From assembly GCA_902802945.1 (NCBI GenBank), contig CADCOC010000074.1, forward strand, positions 1 to 51,244: 51,244 nucleotides of DNA, read 5' to 3'. Under the pieces are notes generated by a model that was given only the letters and a program-made list of their open reading frames with translations, made no database searches and was not told the origin of the DNA. Numbering within the stretch: the first letter of the stretch is position 1; each line of letters opens with the position of its first letter. The position numbers and the translations under genes are program-made. Positions 32,801-39,900 of this stretch are shown in pieces. The stretch is from an uncultured bacterium. GTDB lineage: Bacteria > Verrucomicrobiota > Kiritimatiellia > RFP12 > UBA1067.

Positions 32801-33741
32801 CCAAGCGATTCGAACCAATCGGCCAGTTCCTCGAAACCGGGAGTGGAGCGGATGGCTTCAATGCGTTCGCCTATTTCCTCGTCGCCAAGATTGCCGGGGC
32901 CACCGGCGTTGGAATCGGGCGTGGCGTTGTCGGCCTCGTCGTCGATGATCATCACGCGCATGGACTTGATCGGCTGGTTCGCGATCTCGAGCCACTTCTT
33001 GATGCGGTTGAGGCTGTTGACCTCCTTCATGGCCACGCCCCAGTAGAGATAGTCGCCGTTCAGCTCCGCGCCTGCGAAGTCATTGGATGCCTGTGCGGAA
33101 AGGAAGTCGAGTTCATGGACGAACTGGTGGTTGTTCGCGCCCACGTTCGCGAACTCGTCAACGATGCGGTTCTTGGTCTGGAGCGCGAGCGATTTGATCG
33201 CGCTCGTCAGCACGATGATCACGTTCCAGCCCTCGTCCGCAGCCTTCAGCATGAGGCCGATGTAGTTGCGCGTCTTTCCGGACTGCACCCGCCCGACTAC
33301 AAGCCCGTTTGCGTGCGGGGACGACGACAAGGCCCGCCCGGCCAGCACTTCGTTCAGCCGATCCGTCGTCGCGGTGACGGCAGCCGGGGTGCGGACGTCA
33401 TCTGGAATTGTTGCAAGGTACTTCGGGAAATACGGATCGTGCAGGATCGGTGGTGGAGGCGGGGGTGGAGGCGTCAACTTCACCTTGTCAAACGGCACGC
33501 CGCCGTAAATCTGATCGAGGATGTCAAGAAAATCGGCTTGTGGCAGATCGATGTCGCTCAACGGCATCAGCGTGTTGGCTGCGCCATACATCATGTTCCA
33601 CAAGTTGACGGAGCCCGACAAGTCGATCTTGCCCGGCAACAAATCGTGGTAGTCACCGCCTGCGGTCAGTTCCTCCTTTGTGACACCGCCAAACTGCGCA
33701 CGGCTGGCATAATATGCCAGCGACGTTACATCTGTTGCCAT
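29866..33741 (-). CDS. Z1-domain superfamily 2 ATPase
   Basis: A 1,291-residue P-loop protein with a Z1 domain, a helicase-like family described with MORC/MutL-type ATPases in R-M-like defence loci. Motifs: Walker A GRVQSGKT (150-157), Walker B IIDDEAD (266-271), TATPYAN (440-446), GGNTIGRGLTLPGL (713-726) and QMGRWFGYR (745-753). A PPPPPPPP run lies at 91-98. Residues after about 900 are unassigned. AAGGAGAATCGAGG precedes the ATG. The usual partners (MORC-like ATPase, PD-(D/E)XK nuclease, cytosine methylase) are not adjacent; the nearest defence genes are the type III R-M operon and YoeB module. Probably anti-phage, by inference. Confidence 0.9.
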   Translation of the reverse strand: MATDVTSLAYYASRAQFGGVTKEELTAGGDYHDLLPGKIDLSGSVNLWNMMYGAANTLMPLSDIDLPQADFLDILDQIYGGVPFDKVKLTPPPPPPPPILHDPYFPKYLATIPDDVRTPAAVTATTDRLNEVLAGRALSSSPHANGLVVGRVQSGKTRNYIGLMLKAADEGWNVIIVLTSAIKSLALQTKNRIVDEFANVGANNHQFVHELDFLSAQASNDFAGAELNGDYLYWGVAMKEVNSLNRIKKWLEIANQPIKSMRVMIIDDEADNATPDSNAGGPGNLGDEEIGERIEAIRSTPGFEELADWFESLGGRDWPDIGAKTPEAMAFGEINDLLKGNLSKKNKRDEIVNSAAYRKLLGMDEFTDPPVQNLITAFYSKALGDSDNSCGAFVLLLNSILDIARERSSINSAVCEVVGPNPETGSYAYPFAKCAYIAYTATPYANILNEGPTHTPIYADFIQSLEMVPQYFGVEAIFGHDIASVEPRMPIICPITDQENANILTPLRQSGAVNADLDLNCTYKNTTTEWRSLKTAIAWAFCTAAVRRFMRSKITDVAKREKRDNRWTTMIINVHHVRTVHSATKDLLLYEDEHKVPHGFIVAHCETPEARAAFAEFCHDVWNEQTQQFTLENFNELFNENADPAQNYGEGVFDYPTWEDVAANLNHFLEGWQQYVHPIVINSTPIGKEEQALYNQEPGTMELTDDHLWIVSGGNTIGRGLTLPGLTVSYFDRVRSSTCVDTLTQMGRWFGYRPGYELLPRVWMNFAALGEMKRIAMLEMRMHESIADNFKQKFSPSDPSHYQQIYCWGRGLSGRAHARRALDADIGTIGSIDDFYASAEKRQRAFDACASFIAKLGTQKERVQGNHAGEYPYAATPLWENIDRNAMYAFLERLLPYYPDSSRKILKGILRDIAGSDSINWDVVIGNPKNVKESLNIGGHDVSVGAPQGVLAGKDVIRTSSARLHVSFYAMIRAEVINREDVETLDKFQGQVAEVLENKRHQNNGTLSKHYDDSLPKGEEDASIADRVALLVQELEEKDGADPVPEAIHARFDDVTDPVKNVSLRGFRNRSSGEYMARVHKSAHHQRPTLQLYLVRPVGVDCLGAPCVNISFYWPEHAPDGFFTVCVDDNLDFVRSVTPRVFCQNVEDILKEHNFPMQRKELLCKMLERLGLRCNENFFAQHINNPLDGFKYHKMEKRNAYCINGWAEDDENRLENELLQAVITILQRENKPIATKELLEMVVCEQPKFRDFFAPNDADAATLNGLMTPEVLNVNDITLVSQHPMTYHYHN

Positions 33742-33898
33742 CCTCGATTCTCCTTGGCGCCCTCATCGCCGTCGGAGAAGTTCCGTGCATAAGAACAGGG
33801 CGTACCTGTTGCTCCCTATACACCGACAGAAGCCCTACCACAGGCCAACACAATGCACAGGGCAGAGTACGCCCTGTGAAGGGTGCACTACCCAGTGC

Positions 33899-33934
33899 CG
33901 TTTGTGTTGACGTTTTGAACGTTTGTCTTGACGT
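33899..33934. repeat. direct repeat, possible operator
   Basis: CGTTTGTGTTGACGT (33899-33913) and CGTTTGTCTTGACGT (33920-33934) differ at one base. The period of 21 (two helical turns) would place two bound proteins on the same DNA face. Confidence 0.6.
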
Positions 33935-33936
33935 CT

Positions 33937-34045
33937 AGAAATGAGTGGTAGTATTTCTGTCGAACGGCTTACCCACCTCAGCCATCGACGGGATTTCTCC
34001 CCCGCCTACATGCTGAAGTTTGGCTGATCTCGGTTTTTCAACCGA
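33937..34045 (+). ncRNA. candidate structured RNA
   Basis: Three stems in order: AGAAAT/ATTTCT (33937-33942 with 33953-33958), TCAGCCA/TGGCTGA (33978-33984 with 34021-34027, enclosing smaller GC-rich pairs) and TCGGTT/AACCGA with a 4-base loop (34030-34045). The segment ACCCACCTCAGCC...GGCTGA recalls, from memory only, HEARO/omega RNAs of IscB elements, but no IscB gene is present. Strand is not certain; on the minus strand it would be in the leader of the Z1 gene. Confidence 0.35.
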
Positions 34046-34059
34046 TTTCAACGGCGGGA

Positions 34060-34068
34060 ATTATACCA
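34060..34068 (-). promoter_or_regulatory. extended -10 promoter, likely for the Z1 gene
   Basis: Minus-strand TGGTATAAT preceded by TTTT (hexamer 34065-34060). It would give a leader of about 310 bases before the Z1 ATG, crossing the structured segment. Confidence 0.45.
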
Positions 34069-34123
34069 AAACCCCGCCCCGCCGTGCTGGAAAAAGTTGG
34101 AGAAAAACTTTTGAGACCCGGTC

Positions 34124-34170
34124 AATGTCCAATGTCCAAAGTCCTAATCCTTTGTCATTCGTCCTTTGTC
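34124..34170. repeat. short direct repeats AATGTCC and CCTTTGTC
   Basis: AATGTCC is tandem at 34124-34137; CCTTTGTC occurs at 34149-34156 and 34163-34170. This resembles low-complexity intergenic repeats common in environmental bacterial genomes. Confidence 0.6.
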
Positions 34171-34389
34171 TGCTGTCCTCAACAAACGGTCGTCACTCCG
34201 TATGCAGGGAACCGATGATCCCCCGTTACAACGGGAAGTCCGTTGGCCAATGCCAAGAAGAAACCGTAGTTAGTGAGACCTTGGAGGCGTCGGCCGTCGT
34301 GAGGTCAAAGATCGAGGGATCGGCTACCGACGATGTGAAGGTGCCCGCTTTTCCCTCCTTGGTCTCTATTCCTTTATTGCAAGTAGAAA

Positions 34390-36894
34390 TTACCTTGTCA
34401 TCTCGATCATTTGCGCCACCGGGGTGACGTAGAGGTCCATGTGCCCGTCGGCGTTGTTCGCCGTGCAGACCACATACTGGCCCTGCATCACGAAATGCGG
34501 GTGCGGATCGGGATGCATCTTGCTCTGGTTGTCCTGCGGCATGAGCGGCGGACGCGTGGAATAGAGCCACACGTGCTTGCCCGTCTCGCGGTTCCAGAAC
34601 CCGACGCGCCATTTGCAGCCGCGCCACCAGGCCTCCGGTGCGTCGTCGCAGATGACGTACTTCTTGTCGGGCGAGACGTTGTTATGCCGCGCGCCGCTGA
34701 TTCCGCACCAACGCTCCTGCTTGCCCGTAGCGAGGTCATGGTGGTACACGTAGTCTCCGGGCCGTCCGCACCAGCTGAAGCCTTTTCCGTCGTCATCCCA
34801 GATTTCGTGCGAGGCGAAGTTGCGGTCCTTCGCGGGGATCATTTCCCGCCACCCCTTTTTCATCAGCCACATACGCGGATACCAGCCGGTTTTCTTCCGG
34901 TATTCCTGGCCGTCCTTCTCCCAACACGCCTCCCAGGCGCACATCGCAAGCGTGTCGTCCGCCGGGTTGACCTGCCCGTGGTTGCAGCAGAACGGCGTCT
35001 CGCCCCACTTGTCGAAATCTCCCGTCGCGAGGTCGAGCATTCCCTGCACCCAGCGGCGCTCTCCCTTCGCGTTGACGAGCGACGTATCGAGGAACGCGCG
35101 CTTCCTGTCCTTCGTGAGCGTAAGGTGCGTGTAGTAGCGCTCGGCCTTGTACTCGCCGTCGTCAAGCCCCTTCGGAAGGCCGCACAGCTTGACGGCCTTC
35201 GACGGCTCGGCGAGGTCGCAGCGGAAGAACCCGCCGAGTTTCGGGCTTCCGAACACGATGTAGTTCTCCTTGCACTCGATGAAGGGATCACCCACGAACG
35301 GCGTGCGGCTCTCGATATTCTCGCGGCTGATCTTCTCCGCCCGGGCAACGGGCTTCACCGTGTCGTTGAGAAGGTCGGCCACCATCAGGATCTTCGGACT
35401 GCGCTTCGGCTTTTTCTCGTTGCCGACCGTGTAGTTGAAGAGCAGGAAGCGCCCGTCCTCTGTCATTGACTTCGTGATGAAGTAGAGCGACTGGCGGTTG
35501 TCGTCCGGCGCACCGTAGACGAGCGCGAACGAGACGACGCCGCTTTCGGGATCGACGCGCGTCTCGAAGAGCTTGGACGTGCCGGGCGTCTTGATGCCCT
35601 TCACCGCACCCGCGCCGTCCGCGAGGAGCGTCGAGGCGATCCAGAGCATCGGCGCCTGCGCATGGGGGTCGCCGTTCACCTGGTGCCGCTTGAAGTAGTA
35701 GTCGAGGTTGTTGCGCTTGCCCGTGCCCTCGCACGTACCCGCCACGTTACCCCACTTGTCCATGCGCTCACAGAGTGCGTCGTAGGCGTCCCGAGCTGCG
35801 GGACCGTACTTCGCGCCGTCAAGCCAGCCGCGCCGAATGCCCACGAGGTACGCGTACGTGAACATCGCCGTGCAGGAGGACTCGCCCCAGTTGCGCGGGT
35901 CGTCGGGCCTGTCAATGAGCTGGCTCCAGAGACCATCCCTGCGCTGGTACTTGAGGAGCGTCTCCATCATCAATTTGTAGCCGTCCATGATGCGCGCGCG
36001 GTGCGGACTATCCTCAGGAAGCTGGTCAAGGAGAAGCGCCATCCCCGCCGCCATCCAACCGTCGCCGCGTCCCCACACGAACGGCACGTCCGGCGCGTGG
36101 TAGAAAAGCCCCTTCGCGGGACCGTCCTTGAGCTGGAGCTTGTCGAGGTAGAAGATCATCTCCGCCGCCGCGCGCTCGATGTACTTGCGGTCACCCGTCG
36201 CGCGATACGCCTGGCTCTGGAGCGCCGTGATCATGTACATGTCGTCAATCCACAGACGCGTCTGCACGGAAAGACCCTTCGCGTAGTACTCGCGCTGGAC
36301 ATCCGGCGGCGCGCTCTCGCGCTCCTTAAAACTCGCCTCACACGGTTCGCACCACTGCGTATCCGCATACATCAGCCCCATGTCGAGATATGTTTTCGGC
36401 GGCGTTTTACTAGGTAGGGCGGTTTCGATGAAACCGCCGCTCGGTAGGGTCACGCGTCCCGCGTGACCATCTCGTTCCGCGATGTAGATCTCCAACGGCA
36501 GCGAGCCGAAGATCGCGTCGTCGACGTGGCGCGGACGCGAACACACCTTGTGCTTCTCGCCGCCGGGCAGGAAGTCGTCGAACAACCTCACCAGCCTTGT
36601 CACGCGGTACTCGTCGTCCGTCAGGCGCGCACACGCAATCGCGTTCATCCAGAGCGACACGACGGAATACTGCACGATGCGGTTCCAGCCGTATCCCTTG
36701 TTGCCATAGTATCCGGCGGGCTTGTAGTTTTCGGGGCGCGTCGTGAGGAACTGGTCCGTCACGCGCCGAGAAATCGTCGCGGGGTCAGTCCCCGCCGGGA
36801 GATTGGTGAACCATTTAGAAAGTTCGCCGTCCGCGCATGCGGACAGCACCGCAGCAAAAGTCGCTGCTCCGGCGACAAGAACTTTGCAAGTCAT
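34390..36894 (-). CDS. GH105 unsaturated glycuronyl hydrolase fused to PL22-like oligogalacturonate lyase
   Basis: An 834-residue lipoprotein (signal ending LSAC, Cys20). Residues about 35-430 are GH105, which removes unsaturated uronic acid from rhamnogalacturonan oligomers: HVDDAIFGSLPLEIY, WIDDMY (215-220, catalytic Asp region) and GRGDGW (275-280). Residues about 445-834 are a beta-propeller like PL22 oligogalacturonate lyase, with CNHGQVNP, ASHEIWDDDGKGFSW and MHPDPHPHF as probable metal-binding His motifs. Palindromes insert about 20 residues (143-162, GHAGRVTLPSGGFIETALPS) inside the GH105 domain. GAAGGGA precedes the ATG. It follows the arabinosidase gene by 71 bases. Role: pectin breakdown at the cell surface. 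Confidence 0.88.
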   Translation of the reverse strand: MTCKVLVAGAATFAAVLSACADGELSKWFTNLPAGTDPATISRRVTDQFLTTRPENYKPAGYYGNKGYGWNRIVQYSVVSLWMNAIACARLTDDEYRVTRLVRLFDDFLPGGEKHKVCSRPRHVDDAIFGSLPLEIYIAERDGHAGRVTLPSGGFIETALPSKTPPKTYLDMGLMYADTQWCEPCEASFKERESAPPDVQREYYAKGLSVQTRLWIDDMYMITALQSQAYRATGDRKYIERAAAEMIFYLDKLQLKDGPAKGLFYHAPDVPFVWGRGDGWMAAGMALLLDQLPEDSPHRARIMDGYKLMMETLLKYQRRDGLWSQLIDRPDDPRNWGESSCTAMFTYAYLVGIRRGWLDGAKYGPAARDAYDALCERMDKWGNVAGTCEGTGKRNNLDYYFKRHQVNGDPHAQAPMLWIASTLLADGAGAVKGIKTPGTSKLFETRVDPESGVVSFALVYGAPDDNRQSLYFITKSMTEDGRFLLFNYTVGNEKKPKRSPKILMVADLLNDTVKPVARAEKISRENIESRTPFVGDPFIECKENYIVFGSPKLGGFFRCDLAEPSKAVKLCGLPKGLDDGEYKAERYYTHLTLTKDRKRAFLDTSLVNAKGERRWVQGMLDLATGDFDKWGETPFCCNHGQVNPADDTLAMCAWEACWEKDGQEYRKKTGWYPRMWLMKKGWREMIPAKDRNFASHEIWDDDGKGFSWCGRPGDYVYHHDLATGKQERWCGISGARHNNVSPDKKYVICDDAPEAWWRGCKWRVGFWNRETGKHVWLYSTRPPLMPQDNQSKMHPDPHPHFVMQGQYVVCTANNADGHMDLYVTPVAQMIEMTR
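36413..36468. repeat. two adjacent palindromes in the GH105 domain
   Basis: 36413-36438: GGTAGG then arms GGCGGTTTC/GAAACCGCC, loop GAT (as in murF). 36442-36468: CGGTAGG then arms GGTCACGCG/CGCGTGACC, loop TCC. Both are read in frame. Confidence 0.88.
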
Positions 36895-36965
36895 TTTATT
36901 TTCCCTTCACTACCGACAATACTAGTTTTATGAAAAAGGAAACCGCAATGCAAGACGAAAGGCCG

Positions 36966-39900
36966 TCAATCCACTTTCCATTCCCTCACACCGGCGGAGA
37001 AGCCCGGAGGAAGCTGGACGTCAAGCCGCAGGGCACGTGTCTTGACCGGTGCGAACGAAACCTCATCCCACCCGTCCTTAACGGGAGTGTGCGATTCTGC
37101 AAGCTTTTTCCATGACCCGTCGCCCTGCAGCGCGCTGAGCGTCCATGACGCAGGATAGCGGCAGTTGCCCTTTTGAGCCCTGTCGTCGAACCATACGACC
37201 GCGCTCTTTGAAAACTCAGTCTCTTCGTCGAAGTCGTATCTGATCCATTCCTTTGTCGCAAGGTGCGGCCAGAAGTCGAAGTTTCCGTTCTTCACCTCAG
37301 TGTCATTGGCCTTGGGAATATTCGACGTCATGCTTCCGCGGCTAAACGAGACGGACACCTTCGCGAACACGCCTTTGTGGAATCCCGCCTTCACGGGATC
37401 TGCGACCATCCACACCATTGCCCGCCCCTCGCCGCGGTTGAGGCGCGCGAAGTTCGGCACTGCAACCGCGCCGTTGCTCCCTTTGATCGCGAATACGCCG
37501 TCACACAGGTCGGCTTTCCAGAACGGCTGGAAGGAAACGCCTGGGTCAAGGACGAGCCTAGAAAGAGGCTGCGAGTTGTCGATCTGCTCGAAGCTGTACA
37601 CGACCGGGCCGCGCTGGAACGCGACGCGTCCCCTGTTCGCCTGCACGCGCTCGTCGCACTGTATCCTCTGAACCGGCATCGGGAACTCAAGCTCCACAAC
37701 ATCGCCGGCCTTCCATGTGCGCGCGACACGCGCATAGCCCCTGCTGAATTCGGTATCGGCCTTCTTCCCGTTTACGGTGACGGTGAAGCGCCCTTCCACA
37801 TCGGGGACTGCGGTGTAGAGCGCGCTGTCGGTTTTATCGGGTACGCGCAGCGCGAACGTGAACGCAACTGGCCTCTCCGGCGCAAGGGTGAACTTCACTT
37901 TGCCCGACCACGGGTAGTCCGTGATCTGGCGGATCGAAAGGCGCGTGCCGGCGACGTTGCCGACGCTGCCCTCGGCCGAGAGGAAATGATCGGCGTAGAG
38001 CGTCTTTCCGTCCGCGCCGAGCGAATAGGCAAGATCCTTCAGGGCAAGGAGCGTGCGCGGAATGTTGCCCACGCAGCAGGGGCATCCATGCCATGGGTAG
38101 CGCACCTTGGAACTGTCAAGCGGGTTTTGGTAATAGAAGTTGCAACCGTCCTCAGAGATTGACCCAAGGAGATTGTTGTACATCAGCCGTTCCTGGACAT
38201 CCACCGGCCACGAGTCGCCGTGGCGCTTGTGCTGCTCAATCGTCCAGAAGCTCATGCCGCACGACGCGCACGACTCGCAGTATCCGTTGTTGGCGAGTTC
38301 GTAGTCGCCGGCGAACGCCTCGCCGCGCCACGACGCCCCAACGCCACCCGTGAGGTATTCCTTGCGGTTGATCGCGCTGTCGAAAAGACGGTCTGCGGCG
38401 GCGCCGAGTTCCTTGTCCCCCAGACGCGAGGCGAGGGCGGACATCGCGGTATAGAAATACGTCGCCCGAACGGCGTGTCCCGTGGCGTCCTTCATCTCCG
38501 TCGCCGGACGCTCCGCCTGGTGGTATAAAGATTGCCAACCGTAGTTCTTCCCTGCGGCCACGTGCTGGTTGCGGATGAAGTGCTGCGCGAGGCGGGCGTA
38601 TTTGTCGCCCTTCCCAGCGCCATCGGATGCGTTAACTGCGTCGGCGAGACGGCAGAGCGCGTATTCGAGGCCGGGGTGTCCGTTGAGCCACGTACGCTTC
38701 GGCGCCGGACCGAAGACGGAGTCAAGGTGGTCGGCGCACTTGATCGCGGCGTCGAAGAGGCGACGGTCCTTCCCCTTCGTCATCCTCCAATGCGCCACGC
38801 CCATTTCGATGAAGTAGCCCATCACATAGAACTCGTGGTCGCCCGCTTTAGTGAAATGGGGCTTTTTGCGCAGGTCGTGGAAGGAGTGTATGTAGCCGGA
38901 AGGTTCCTGCGCGGCGAGGATTATCGGAATCCACTCTTCCATCTTCTCGCGGAGCCGACGCTGTCCCTGCGCCATCACTGAGTCGTCGCCAGGGGATATC
39001 TCAAGCGCAAGCGAGATCGCCTCCATAGTGTTGTAGACGTAGGCGTCGCTCCACGGACACCCCTTGAACTTCACGGAAGGCGTCTTGCCGGCGAGGACTT
39101 CGCCGGTGGCGACAAGGTTGAGGAGCTCCTCCCCCTTTCCGCCGGCCTCCATCTGCCGGATGCAGTGCGGAATCCACTTGCAAATCAGGCGACGGTACTG
39201 GTTGCGCCAAAAGCCGTCCACCTTCACGTCCTGCATGGCGACTGGCTTAAGCGCATCGCAACCGCCCGCCGCAGCGGAGAGATCTATGATGCTGATGGAG
39301 TGCGGCGGGAGAGACACCTTGCCGTCCTTCACCTCAAACGTCGTCTTCACCGGCACTACGCGGTTCTCCGCGCCGATGTCGTTGTAGTCGTCGGTCGAGG
39401 TGCCGGAGAGGACCGTGGCCGACACGGAGGTCGGCCACCCATTTGCAGACGCAGAGGTCTGCCACCCCGAAGAAAGCGCCAAAGCGGAGGGCGAATTACC
39501 CGAAGAAAGCGCCGAAATGTCGAACGACACCGCCTTGTCGGGCGACTTGTTGACGACCGCGAGGGCACGGCGCTTACCGTCGTCGGAGGCCGTCAGCACC
39601 GCGTCGACGGCGGGCACGACGCGCCAGCCGTCGGAGAGGTTTCCGCAATCTACGCTCACCGGGACGACGTTCGGCTGCAGGAGGTGCGTGTACATCCAGA
39701 ACACGTGGTAGGTCGTGCGCTTGACGATTCCCTTGTCATGCACGAACACCGCGCCGCGCGTGTTGACGACCGGCGAGAAGCACGCCATCTTCACCGTCTC
39801 GCAGTGCCGCAGGCAGGCGTTGAGGAAGTTGGCCGTGAAGACCGCGTCGGACATGTTGTAGAGCGAGGCGATGTCGTTCTTGCGACGCGCCGCGTGGTCC

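Larger units (their letters stand above)
33742..34389. other. 648-base intergenic region, structured and repeat-rich
   Basis: No convincing gene. From left to right it holds an inverted repeat AACAGG/CCTGTT (33794-33810), an inverted repeat CACAGGGC/GCCCTGTG (33856-33878), a 21-base-period direct repeat (33899-33934), three hairpins (33937-34045), a minus-strand extended -10 (34060) and short direct repeats (34124-34170). The last 160 bases before 34390 show nothing recognisable. Confidence 0.6.

Noticed and set aside
33653..33853. A short minus-strand frame overlapping the Z1 start
   Set aside because: It runs out of frame into a gene with a strong ribosome site and has no similarity I recognise.
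34226..34389. A minus-strand segment after the GH105-PL22 stop reading SVADPSIFDLTTADASKVSL
   Set aside because: It looks protein-like but has no start, ribosome site or recognisable family; at most a gene remnant.
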